Shown here one piece after another: positions 35,220-46,073 of a stretch of 64,000 nucleotides of DNA. The notes under the pieces were generated by a model. That model had not been told where the DNA came from and did not search any database. It was given only the letters and a program-made list of their open reading frames with translations. Source of the DNA: Paracamarosporium sp. OC-R06-R3 (taxonomy: Eukaryota > Ascomycota > Dothideomycetes > Pleosporales > Didymosphaeriaceae); the NCBI GenBank assembly GCA_019828545.1, contig JACVRA010000158.1, positions 1 to 64,000 on the forward strand, in the 5' to 3' direction. Positions within the stretch are counted from its first letter, which is position 1; every line of letters starts with the position of its first letter. A program made the translations under genes and the position numbers.

Positions 35220-37329
35220 GGTCCATTAGTGTTCCGAATGGCAATCAAGTGCATCCCTTTCTAGATTGAAACATTGATGTCTCAATCATGACTTTTAAAC
35301 CCTCTCATTGTATAATTTAGGCGAATTTCATGTTTTGGGCAGAGTGTATTGACACAACAATATTAGTCTGTACTTGATCGCTTTTGCGTTATTCGTTTTG
35401 GGATCAGTTAGCGAGGTACATATATCAGGACCAACCCATTAGGGTCCCACACATAGCCCAACATCCACTCAATCTTGCTGCCCGCCATATTAAAAGGCTT
35501 CCCCTTTTCGTGAGATTGCGACTATCTTCACGAAGTAACTTGAAAGAATATGCAACTCATCCTTTACATCCCAATAAACTGAAGGTCTATCTGCCCATAT
35601 CAAGAATATTGCATAATAACCAAGAGTTAAGTCAATACTATTGCCTAAAATTGTACAGGTCTTGAGAGCGTGTCATGGGTACGAGAGCGCGGCGCTGTGA
35701 CTACGTTATGGCGTTTAACAAATAGGCGGTTCAGAGGTCTTGTGTCCATACGATGACGATTGGGTTCGGAACTGCATGGAGTGCTTGCTCTAACGGTACG
35801 ACGTTCTTCACAAGGTGCTGTCACATTTCGGTTGCGTGAGTAAGTAGATGATCACGAATCTGCAAGTCATATGTTGCAATACCTAAGCCACTGCGCGCTA
35901 ACCGCTTAGCGCCGATGATACAATAGAAACTGGCAGCTGCATCATCGGGACAGGCAGCGATACGCATTGCGATTATCGGAGAAACATACATAGTATCCTA
36001 TGAGGAACGCTTATCTGAACGTACAGTAACCTTGGAATCCCACTCTCAATGACTATTTTTCGTCCCTCTACCAATTTGCTACCAAGTCGCCACGGCCACA
36101 CAGACAAAACCATTCGACAAACATTTTAAAAGAATGGTGCCGCAGAAGGCTTTCCAGACCCATGACTAATTGTTTTAAATTTTGCAGCTAAGAATCAGAA
36201 CCTGATGTACTAAATTTGGAGATGCTAGGATGAAGTCTCAGGGGGCAAGTGGTCTAATATCAAATGCACGACAAAAGACTGATAAGTGCTATAAGAACGG
36301 AATCTATCGTCGAGTTACACCTAAAAGGCTATTGTCTGGCTATCACCCCATTGAGTAATCACGCCGCTTGACGAGATCCAAATGATCCTCGTTTCGTGCT
36401 TATCAACTACAACAACCTTCTGAACATTAACTCTGTCTTCGTCTCTGGCACTAGGAAACTATACATGACTATATAAAAGCGGATAGAACTTCACCGGATC
36501 ATATTTAGCCTCACTAACATTATCCGCCTGTTCATTTGCAACCTGTTTCGGACCGAACTAAGATCGAAGTGGTTTGTCCCCGTACTGGACATTGGATAGA
36601 CTATCATGATCCTTGAGAAAGAATTTATGAGGATTGCGGGGCATATGTGAGTGCTTAGAATGCTTTAGTCTTGTTGTACGCCGATTACCACGCTCCGATA
36701 GTTCACCAGGAACTAGCAACACTTCTACCAACTCCTAATACGATGACGGATCATTCCCAGACCGATTATTCTTACTAATATTAGGAACTGAAAGGGTGTA
36801 GAATCCCTTTTCCTGCTTGCTATGGGTGCGGAAGCATTGGCTTAGCTGCACCACTTGCTCATAAACATTGAACGTCCTATGTTAATTTTGTACTTAGAAG
36901 CCGGTATTAAATAAGCTGATAGAGCTCGTTCATAACTAAAAACTATAGATACTGGAGCGTATACATGAAAGAAGATCTCAGGATTGCTATGATCAAATCG
37001 AGTCGGTGGAATTGGTTTAGCTGAAAGCGAGACTTGGTTCCGTTCGCAAGATTGTGTGATTGTAGTTTCGAGACGTTCCGATATCGCGTGATTTATCAGG
37101 CGCGAAGATGGTCACCTTGATAACCAGATTGGAGCATATGAACACCATTGTGGACCCGCTTCGCAGCACGTCATGGCCCGCTAATACTACCTTCGTTAGC
37201 GGGATGTGCACCACGCACTTTCCGATGTCGGTTCATTAGGTATAAGAAGATATAGGAATGTGTTTTGCAGCTTCTCCGTAATTCATTCGCCTTGTTCATC
37301 ACTTCCATCGCAATTCATACGTCTCTAAG
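35220..37329. other. AT-rich gene desert, right part
   Basis: About 2.1 kb with no open frame of note except 93 codons at 35384-35665 (+) without recognisable content. The last 100 bp contain a TATA-like run (ggtataagaagatatagg near 37230-37252) upstream of the reductase start, a plausible core promoter. Confidence 0.5.
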
Positions 37330-38487
37330 ATGCCAGAGCTCGAGTACCGTTTTCTCGGACGCACAGGTCTGAAGGTCTCTGTTATTTCTCTTGGCTCTTG
37401 GGTCACCTATGGTGGCCACGTATCCGACGAAGAGGCCTTCAAAAGCATCAAAGTTGCCTATGATGCAGGCGTCAACTTTTTCGACACAGCGGAGAACTAC
37501 TCAGCTGGACAGGCAGAGGTTGTGCTTGGCAAGGCGATCAAACACTTTGGATGGAAACAGAATGATCTTGTCATTAGTACAAAGGTATGCCATTCATAAG
37601 AACGTACGCGAGACGAATGGAGGTGTGGCGAACTGACAATACATAATAGGTGTACCATGGCCAGGCCAACTCTGCCCATCCGGAACGCCCTCTGAATAAC
37701 AAAGGCCTATCAAGAAAACATATCATAGAGGGTGTCAATGCGTCGCTAGAGCGCTTACAGCTCCCCTATGTAGACGTTGTATTCGCCCATCGGCCCGATC
37801 GTGACACTCCCACAGAAGAAATCGTGCGTGCCTGTAAGTGACTTCTGTCCATTCCCTGTTACACATTAACTAAATTTTGAAATAGTTAACCACGTTATCG
37901 ATAGCGGGAAAGCTTTCTACTGGGGTACTTCTGAATGGAACGCCTCCGAGATTGCCGACGCGTGGCGTGTCGCTGACAAGCTAGGCCTTATTGGTCCGGT
38001 GGTCGAACAACCACAATACAACCTCCTAGTTCGTGAAAAAGTCGAGAACGAGTTCCGGTGGTTGTATGACCAACACGGCCTTGGTCTCACAATCTGGTCG
38101 CCCCTTAAGCAAGGTATTCTGACCGGCAAGTATAACGGCCATGACACGCCGCCCCTTGGCTCGCGACTGGCCACCGCGGAGGACCCTTATTCCACACAAC
38201 AGAGAAAGAACTACGGCAACGAGGCATGGAAGCGAGAGCTAGAACAGGTGGAAAAGCTGAAGCCGATTGCAGAGAAATTGGGCGTCAGTTTGGGGAACCT
38301 GGCTATAGCGTGGGCAGTAAAGAATAAGAACGTTAGCACGGTTATTATCGGAGCGAGTCGGCCGGAACAGGTTACCGAGAATCTGGAGGCCTTGGATACT
38401 GTCGATAAGCTTACTGACGATGTATTGAAGGAAATCGATGAGGCTCTTGAGAATGTACCTGTGTTGCAACCGAGACGCTTTGGTTAA
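37330..38487 (+). CDS. Aldo/keto reductase, voltage-gated K+ channel beta-subunit-like
   Basis: NADPH-dependent oxidoreductase of the AKR superfamily, 346 residues, near AKR6 (Kv-beta-like). Three exons (37330-37584, 37650-37833, 37886-38487). The N-terminal [19 protein letters not shown], the catalytic Asp and Tyr in [15 protein letters not shown], the Lys in VISTKVY and His in [12 protein letters not shown] are all present, as are the Ser/Arg of [17 protein letters not shown] that hold the cofactor. It has no signal peptide and should be cytosolic. Substrate cannot be told; fungal members reduce aldehydes in stress defence. Confidence 0.9.
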
Positions 38488-39199
38488 GCTAGAACGAAGA
38501 ATCATCTATTTGCCGTTACATTGATCCATTGTTACCAAGGAACTGCCGCTGAACACAGCTTGGATGGTTGCATGATATATTTTTTCACATCGTGCTCTCC
38601 AATGAAAACAGTTGTTGTCAGTTTTTGGTCTCTTATTGGTGATGGGCGATATTGGGCCACCATGGAGGATGGATGAAAGCTCAATAAATTGTGTAGCGCG
38701 TGCTGATAGGCCTATATAGGTTTACATCAAAATCCTAGCCAAACCTGTCATAGCATAAACTATGGACAATGGACGGTACGTCGAACGAAACACTCCAACG
38801 CTTGATATCTCCATAAATTAGTCTAATACACCAACTTGATCAAGAATTGCAGATAAAAGTTCCCAGTCGACTTTCGCACCAAATCATACTAGACATATCT
38901 AGAGCTGGGCACATCACACTTCCCCTATAGCCAAGCTGATTTAACTTCGACTCTCAAACAATGAACGAGATAGTCACGTATACCCCTTTGGATAAGTGTC
39001 TTGATGAAAGCATGATGGAGGAGATATACGGGCTTATCATTGGTTGTCTCTATTTTGTTACACTACGGTAAGCTAGCTGCCCCGCTTTGCGCTTTCCTCG
39101 TATTCGCTTACATGCTCAGTCCTACAGCTTATCACACTGGTGCGGTCTTTTTGACTTTACTTCCTGCTCTTGACATTGGAGAATAGCAAGTCCAGACTC
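38488..39199. other. Intergenic region
   Basis: Holds the 3' end of the reductase gene and the promoter of the next gene. I see no coding frame. Confidence 0.55.
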
Positions 39200-40222
39200 A
39201 TGGCAGATACGACAACGCTCCAGGCCTCGTGCCACTGCAAAGCCTCACACCTATCATTCAACGTCCCTACCAGCTCCCTACCACTGTCTGCCTACTTCTG
39301 TCACTGCAGCATCTGTCGTCGCACCCACGGAGCGCTATGCAGCATCCATGCGCGAATTCCACCACCCAAAGTGGATTTGAGCACCTTCACGGCGTATGCA
39401 TCATCACCAGAAGTGAAGAGACTATTCTGCTCGACATGCGGCGCTCATATGCTCGACAATGCGCACGGCAAGGAGGGAGAAGAGTGGTATATGGCGATTA
39501 GTATGGTTGAAGCTGATGAGAGTATGTGGAAGATTGATTCACATTACCATTTAGACAGCACGAAAGACGGAGGGTTAAGTGCGTGGATGCCTGCGATTGG
39601 GGAAAGGAAGCTAAAGATGTGGAAGAAAGGTACTGTCAATGAACCCAAATACACTGAGTCTGGAGATTGGATATCGCCTACCACACACGTAAAGTCGTCT
39701 GGAAGACAAGGAGAAAAACTCAAAGTACGTTGCCATTGCGGTGGTGTCGAGTTCTACATATCGCCACCACGAGGCGACGAAGTACACGAAGGGATGCCAG
39801 AGAACATGATCCCCAAGAATAAGTCGAAATGGTACGCTCTAAACGATGTTTGCAATACCTGTCGACTGGTTTCGGGTTGTGCAGTCATACCATGGGCTTT
39901 CCCAGAGGTCTCGCACATCACGCTTGCAGATGGCTCATCCTATAAACCATTGTTCGGCACTCTCAAGGCGTACAAGAGCTCAGCGGAAGTGGATCGTACG
40001 TTCTGTGGTAGATGTGGGGCTATGGTTACTTATGTATGTGATGATAGACCAACCCATGTGGACGTTGCAGTTGGATTATTGGAAGCTGAGAGTGGAGTGA
40101 GAGCAGAGGAGTGGTTGGAATGGAGGACTCATAGATTGGCATTCGAGGAAGACTGCGTATGGAGAGGCTTCGGAGACGGTTTGAAAGATGGCTTAGCGAA
40201 GCATGGAGAAACCACCAGGTGA
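39200..40222 (+). CDS. Double GFA/CENP-V-type zinc-binding protein
   Basis: Intronless 340-residue protein with two copies of the GFA/CENP-V fold, named after glutathione-dependent formaldehyde-activating enzyme. Copy 1 has CHC (11-13), CHCSIC (34-39) and CSTC (77-80); copy 2 has CHC (178-180), CNTC (218-221) and CGRC (269-272). Each set fits two zinc sites. Most family members have one domain. I chose the ATG at 39200 since the frame extends ten codons further only to a TTG. Function in fungi is largely unknown; glutathione-adduct chemistry is possible. Confidence 0.85.
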   Translation: MADTTTLQASCHCKASHLSFNVPTSSLPLSAYFCHCSICRRTHGALCSIHARIPPPKVDLSTFTAYASSPEVKRLFCSTCGAHMLDNAHGKEGEEWYMAISMVEADESMWKIDSHYHLDSTKDGGLSAWMPAIGERKLKMWKKGTVNEPKYTESGDWISPTTHVKSSGRQGEKLKVRCHCGGVEFYISPPRGDEVHEGMPENMIPKNKSKWYALNDVCNTCRLVSGCAVIPWAFPEVSHITLADGSSYKPLFGTLKAYKSSAEVDRTFCGRCGAMVTYVCDDRPTHVDVAVGLLEAESGVRAEEWLEWRTHRLAFEEDCVWRGFGDGLKDGLAKHGETTR

Positions 40223-40515
40223 TCATGATCAACAACATCAGTTTCACGCTTCAAAGTTGCAATAGTCTCGTGTTACTTGAGAGTGCCCCACCCCCGCCAT
40301 TCTGGAACCTCTTAGCGCGTCGCCGATCCTCGCTAGTCTTGCTGACTAACACTTCAAATTTCACGATCCTACACTCTGCATGTTCGGTGGAGTCCTAACA
40401 GCTAGCAACATCTCTATTTCAGTAATCGAGAACAACATACATATATTCCATCATCCTGCCAAGACTGAAAACAGGCATTGCATACAACTATATCGCCCCT
40501 AGCCCGAGCTCCAAC

Positions 40516-42119
40516 ATGGCCAAACGCAAGCGCAACAACGCCCACGCATCGATATCCATCAAGGCAAACGGTCCATTAACACCACCACAAGATTCGTCAG
40601 CTACAAGCGGGCCTTCCACAATCAACGCCGTTACCTCACCTGAAGAAGTGGAGATTACCGTGGAGACCTTGCAGGCCCTGGCCGAACACCCATCTCTTAT
40701 CAAATCGAAAGCATGCAAAGATCTCAGAACAGCCGTATACGCGTTCAAACAAGCAAGTACGACGGGTATGATAGCTGCTGGTATGTTGTCAATGCACATG
40801 AACTTCCCCAGTAGGGAACGTAGCTAAAATAACGCAGAGGGTGGCAATCTTACAGCACGCATATCCGCTGCGCTCACGGATGGCCGGTATCTCGACGCCC
40901 GGATCCTCCTAGCAGAGATGCGCATCCGCAAGGAAACGCCCTCACTAGGTGCTCTCTGCCGATGGGTGCGCACCCTGGACGTCATCTCCGGCCTATCAAT
41001 TCACGTGCGAGTGCCCGACCAGGACGTCGTAGGCTCCAATTCGCACAACGCAGAACTAATCCAAGTCCTTGATGCCATTCTGCGCGTCACAGGACCAACA
41101 GATACCACTTCCCACGGCTCAACTACGTCCCCGGGCTGCATTTCTCTCCAAGAAACCTGGGATCTGCGCGGCAGCACCGAGCCCACGCAGCACATCCGGC
41201 GCACCATCGAAGACAAATCCATCTTTGACTCATGCAGCCCCAACCTAAAGTCAAATTTCCGTGCCATAGAAACAACGCCCGGTCCCCAGCGCAAACCACC
41301 CAACCTCCACCCTGCCATCCTCTTCGCTTCCACAGACAACACGGTCCCCCTAGGTCCCGCCCCAAAAACCACAGTGCACAAGCACCCTCTTGTCCCCAAC
41401 CTCCGCCTCATCCGCAACGTGCTCACGCCAGAAGAATGCGCATCTATCATAGCAGCAGGTGAAGCCATGGAATTTATCCCCGACGCACCGCTGCGTCCCC
41501 AAGGCGAAGACACTAGCGTGCTTGCGCACAACTTCTACTGGATTGCGGACCAAGCGTTTCACGATGCGTTATGGGCGCGCGTAGCATCTTTTGTGCCGAG
41601 TGAGAAAGAAGGGAAGAAGGTGCGTGGCATTAATAGACGGTTCAGAGTATACCGGTACGTACCGGGCGCAGAGTATAGATGTCACATCGGTAAGTTTATC
41701 TTTCTTTCTCCTATCCTAGTATCATGATCCGGATGGGATTCAGACGAAAACGACGAGTTGATGAATGCTAACATATGCACAAATTAGACGGCGCATGGCC
41801 CCCCTCAGGCATCGACCCCGTCACAGACGCTTACCAATACGACGCCTCGCCGCCTGGCGCAAAGCAATCATCACTATACACTTTCCTCATCTATCTAAAC
41901 GATGACTTCAAGGGCGGCGAGACAACATTCTTTATCCCGAGCGTGAAGGAAGGCGTTTTGAATGCGTACCCCGTGAAGCCTATCATGGGAAGCGTGGCCG
42001 TCTTCCCGCATGGCGAGGCGCAGGACGCTCTGCTGCACGAAGGGACTGGAGTAGTAGAGGGCGCGAAATACATCATTAGAACAGACGTCGAGTACGACGT
42101 TGAGGCTAGTGCAGCTTAA
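40516..42119 (+). CDS. Prolyl-4-hydroxylase-like 2-oxoglutarate/Fe(II) oxygenase
   Basis: 482-residue protein, three exons (40516-40780, 40838-41689, 41788-42119). The C-terminal P4Hc domain spans about 285-480. Iron ligands are His371 and Asp373 in YRCHIDGAWPP, the latter restored by splicing, and His456 in LLHEGTGVV. Lys466 lies ten residues on, as in collagen-type P4H, to bind 2-oxoglutarate. The N-terminus (MAKRKRNNA) is basic and there is no signal peptide, so the protein is likely cytosolic or nuclear, not secretory. Residues 40-250 form a helical region of unknown fold. It converges with the UGDH gene, with 129 bp between the stops. Substrate unknown. Confidence 0.85.
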
Positions 42120-42248
42120 GGCTTTCTCTAGGTAAATCCAATAGAGATGAAGCGAACAAAATGCTGAACTCGCAAGATGAAGAGTTATGCGGATCATGTA
42201 TTGTGTAGGATGATGCGACGAACGGGGTATTAAACATCTGATTCTAAT

Positions 42249-43814
42249 CTAAGCCTTCCCTATGCACTCCACCCTAAAGCCGAGCTCCTCCAACGCCCCG
42301 GCGTCCACAATGTTCCGCCCGTCAAATACAAACATGGGCCGCCTCATTAACTCCGCAACATGCGCCCAGTCGACCCTCCTTTCAGATCTTTCCTCGATCT
42401 TGTGCCCATGACCCGAGTCCCTCCTCGCATCCCCACGGTTGCTGAACTCATCCCACTCTGTCAAGATGATGACCGCATCTGCGCCTGTGCAAGCCTCATA
42501 TGCCGACTCGCATACAACGAGCTGTTTCTCCGCGCAATCAAGCCGCGAAGTCGTGCTCTTTAGTTCCTGCCTGATCTGCGCTTCTTTGACGAGCGGGTCG
42601 TAAATGCGAACGTTTGCGCCCTCAGTAAGCACGTTGTCTATAACAGTAATAGCAGCCGTCTCTCTCGTGTCGCCCGTGTCCTTCTTGTACGCGAACCCAA
42701 ACACCGCGAGCGTCTTGTTACTCAGGCTGTTGTACAAGCACCTCACGATCCTCCTCGTAAACCTGTCCTTTTGGTACTCATTGATGTCCACGATGGAGCG
42801 CCAGTAGTCTGCCACTTCGAAGAGATGCAGTGACTCGGCGATGTACGCGAGCGACAAGATGTCCTTGCGGAAGCAGGAGCCGCCGAAGCCGACGGAGGCT
42901 TTCAGCATGCGGCTCCCGATGCGCTTGTCGAGGCCGATGGCGTAAGATACTTCGTCGATGTCCGCGCCGACGGATTCACACATTGCGCTGAGAGCATTGA
43001 CGCTAGATATGCGTTGCGCAAGCAGAGCGTTTGCGGCAAGCTTGGCGAGTTCGGAGCTGTACAGATTGATCGTGATGATCCTCTCCACATCTACCCACGC
43101 CGCGTATACGTCTGCAAGTGCCTGGGCAGCTTGCAAGCCCCGCGGTGTCTTCAGAGAGCCGATGAGTATTCGGTCGGGGTTCAGTAGATTGGGAATGGCG
43201 GTGCCTTCTGCGAGGAATTCGGGGTTTGAAAGGATCTCAAAGTGGAGGTTAGGTTTTGCGGTTGCGGCGAGGACATCTCGGAGGGTGTCAGCTGCTCGGC
43301 ATGGAACTGTGCTTTTTTCTACGATAATCTTGTTGCTTTCGGCTACTTCGCCGATCTTGCGGACCGCCGACTCGAGGTATGATAGTTCTGATGCGTGACC
43401 AGCACCGCGCCCTAATGATTTGGTGGGGGTGTTGACGCTCAGTAGGATCAGTTCTGCTTCTGCGATACATCGATCGACGTCTGTTGAGAAGAACAGGTTT
43501 GGTGCCCGCTTAGCTGTCCAGTCATCTCGAGCCGCTTTCACGACGTCTAGAAGACCAGGCTCGTATATGGGAAGGTTATCGGTCTGCCAGGCCTCGATTC
43601 GTTCGCGATTGTAGTCAACGACGGTGACTTGAATGTCGGGATTCTTGCTTGCGATAACGGCTGATGTTGGCCCTCCCACGTAGCCAGCACCGATGCAGCA
43701 TATTTTCTTTATTCTGGTCGTTTTCGTCCCTCGTTCAGGACTTGTCTGATACGCTGCCATAGGAGTATCACTCCTTCTCTGTGTATGCATAGGTACTGAA
43801 ATCGAAGGGCTCAT
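42249..43814 (-). CDS. UGD1: UDP-glucose 6-dehydrogenase
   Basis: Oxidises UDP-glucose to UDP-glucuronate with two NAD+. Intronless, 521 residues. The Rossmann motif is GAGYVG at 42-47; ILSNPEFLAEGTAI (194-207) and GFGGSCFRKD contain the catalytic Glu and the nucleophile Cys314. NALLAQRISSVNA and FAYKKDTGDTRETAAI are further family blocks. The protein carries about 35 residues before the core, rich in Ser, Thr and Arg. I place the start at the ATG at 43814; the frame extends 12 codons further to a GTG only. Many ascomycetes use this enzyme little, so a conserved copy beside a nucleotide-sugar transporter and a glycosyltransferase suggests a glucuronate- or pentose-containing glycan. Confidence 0.92.
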   Translation of the reverse strand: MSPSISVPMHTQRRSDTPMAAYQTSPERGTKTTRIKKICCIGAGYVGGPTSAVIASKNPDIQVTVVDYNRERIEAWQTDNLPIYEPGLLDVVKAARDDWTAKRAPNLFFSTDVDRCIAEAELILLSVNTPTKSLGRGAGHASELSYLESAVRKIGEVAESNKIIVEKSTVPCRAADTLRDVLAATAKPNLHFEILSNPEFLAEGTAIPNLLNPDRILIGSLKTPRGLQAAQALADVYAAWVDVERIITINLYSSELAKLAANALLAQRISSVNALSAMCESVGADIDEVSYAIGLDKRIGSRMLKASVGFGGSCFRKDILSLAYIAESLHLFEVADYWRSIVDINEYQKDRFTRRIVRCLYNSLSNKTLAVFGFAYKKDTGDTRETAAITVIDNVLTEGANVRIYDPLVKEAQIRQELKSTTSRLDCAEKQLVVCESAYEACTGADAVIILTEWDEFSNRGDARRDSGHGHKIEERSERRVDWAHVAELMRRPMFVFDGRNIVDAGALEELGFRVECIGKA

Positions 43815-44325
43815 GTCGTGTGAGGTTGCAGGCAAGGCAGTAAATAACACGACAATTTTGGGGTAGGCGAATACGATGTCACTGTACCAGCGGCGGAAAT
43901 ACTGGCCGTAGGGAGACCAACAACGCCTAACGAGCCATTGATATGGTCCGGCGGCGGCCCTAGCATGTACTTCCGGCTCGACAAGCTACGCACGCCAATG
44001 CTCCTCTGAATATGCCCCTGGGAGTCCGCGCCCGCACGGGTGGACTCAGAGAGCACGCGATGCACCAGCCATTGATGATAGGCTCTTCAGCCACATGCAA
44101 GGTGATCAATTTCTACCGAGACCCACTGTGGGCAAGGGGCGGCTTTGAGCGCGTCAGGCGAAATGGGGGTTGCCAAGAACACAACCCGGCCGAGCTAGCC
44201 GTCCTATGCCCGCCCGTAAGAGTGGAATTAAACGATAAGGAAGCTCTGCACGTGTGCATTTGTAACTTTCGGACCACCGATGTTGTAGACATACTTTCCG
44301 AAATCTCAATCGAGCCTCAGGGGAA
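43815..44325. promoter_or_regulatory. Divergent promoter between UGDH and nucleotide-sugar transporter
   Basis: 511 bp separate the two start codons. Divergent genes with linked functions often share regulation, and the two products would act in sequence (make and transport a nucleotide sugar). No operator is identified. Confidence 0.5.
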
Positions 44326-45478
44326 ATGCAACACAGCGATAACGAAAAGCCGCCGGCTTTACTGGATGAAGAGAAGGACTATGGCGCACCTAACAAGCCG
44401 CTTTTGAGAGAGGATGAGAAGATGGCGGATCTTGAGGTACAGGTCCCGCGGAGAACAGAAGAGCAGAATGCAAACAGGTCGCGGACGGTGGCCTACCTGG
44501 GGATGTACTTTTTGATGAATCTGGGCCTAACTTTCTACAACAAGCTGGTTCTCGGCTCGGTAGGTGTTCTCCAAACTTCTACGTACTGAGAGGATGCTAA
44601 CCAGGGCAGTTTGCATTTCCCTGGATACTCACGGCTATACATACTGGAACTTCAGCCTTGGGATGCTCGCTCTTGCTACTACTCGGCCACTTTCAATTGA
44701 GCAGATTGACTCTGCGTGAGCACTTTGTTCTCATCACGTTTTCGCTGCTGTTCACGCTGAATATCGCCATGTCGAACGTCTCGCTGTAAGTCAAATAGTG
44801 CCGCAGCGGGGCCCAATTGTTAACGTAGCGTACAGGGAGATGGTGTCGATACCTTTCCACCAGGTGATGCGGGCAACGACCCCGGTGTTTTGCATTCTCA
44901 TCTACCGCGTTCTGTACGCGCGGAAGTACGCGAATGCCATATACGCGTCGATAGTTCCGGTCATCTTTGGGGTGGGCCTAGCCACGTTCGGCGATTACCA
45001 CTTCACTGCGCTGGGCTTCACGCTGACACTGAGCGGCGTGGTGCTAGCAGCCATCAAGACGGTTGTCACTAATCGCCTGATGACAGGTCGGCTGAAGCTT
45101 CCAGCGTACGAGGTGCTGCTACGCATGGGTCCACTGGCTGCAGCACAGTCGCTGCTCTATTCAGTCCTGACGGGCGAATTCTCAGAATTCATGACCTATG
45201 TGGGACAGGGGCAGCTTGACGGCAGCCGATCGCTGGCTGTTGCGGGTAATGGGATCCTAGCGTTTGCACTCAATGTGGCCTCATTCCAGACGAACAAGCT
45301 GGCAGGCGCGCTATCGATGACGATTTGCGCCAATTTGAAACAATGCCTGACGATTGTGCTGGGCGCCGCATTTTGGAACGTCCGGATGAACGCAATGAAC
45401 GGGGCAGGCATCCTGTTGGCGCTGGGTGGAGCGGCATGGTACAGCTCGATCGAGGTGAAAGGAAAGACGCACCGATGA
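44326..45478 (+). CDS. TPT/SLC35-family nucleotide-sugar transporter
   Basis: 350-residue membrane protein with about ten helices, expected in the Golgi or ER. Three exons (44326-44559, 44610-44785, 44836-45478); introns of 50 nt. Family blocks are YFLMNLGLTFYNKLVLGSFAFPWILTA (part), NVSLEMVSIPFHQVMRATTP and SFQTNKLAGALSMTICANLK. These match the SLC35E/TPT group, which includes UDP-xylose and GDP-mannose carriers as well as orphans. A hydrophilic N-terminus of about 60 residues faces the cytosol. The last residues (KGKTHR) lack a classical dilysine signal. The neighbouring UGDH suggests UDP-glucuronate or UDP-xylose as cargo; this is inference. Confidence 0.87.
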
Positions 45479-46073
45479 GGCGTTGCGGGATGCTTGGCAG
45501 CGGAAGGAGCGGATGGCGGGTCGTTCAGCCACACTTAGCCGCGTCGGGAAGCACTAGAAGCTCTACCATCCATCACGTGGTCTACCGCGCGCCTAGTCAG
45601 TTCTTTACCGCAGAACACCACACACAACAACAACAATACTTGGTCTCTGGCCCATCTGCGAAATGTGCGTGTGCATCTCGATCGACGTGATGAGCTCCTC
45701 GCGCCAAATGCTGACGCCTTTCATTTCCTCAACGCAATTGAAGACGCGCGTGCGAAGTGGGTCGCCTCTCAGAGGCGCAACACGTGGGGGAGTGGTTGGC
45801 CCAAACCCCATCGTAGTTCGCGCCCCATCTGAGGCAAGCCAGATTCACTTCTTGGCGGCGGATGCGCCCCTATCTGCACACCACCCCAGCACCCGTGCCT
45901 CGGAAACTTGGCCGACCAGGGTAGCGGGATTTCGGCACCGCCACAGCCTGGGCGTATGCCTCGTATCCGTACACGATGCTCACATCGGATTTCTTTCGTA
46001 CACCGATGCCTCGTAGACGCAGTGCCCTCGTCCAGCTGGTCCCTACCTAACCTCAGTCATTCATTTCGCCGCC
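45479..46073. other. Intergenic: promoter of the glycosyltransferase
   Basis: Two genes on the same strand flank this 595-bp stretch. Its open frames are not convincing. Confidence 0.5.

Noticed and set aside
35690..35830. Possible 5S rRNA or other small RNA in the desert (ggttcggaactgcatgg)
   Set aside because: Does not align with the conserved internal control region of fungal 5S rRNA as I know it.
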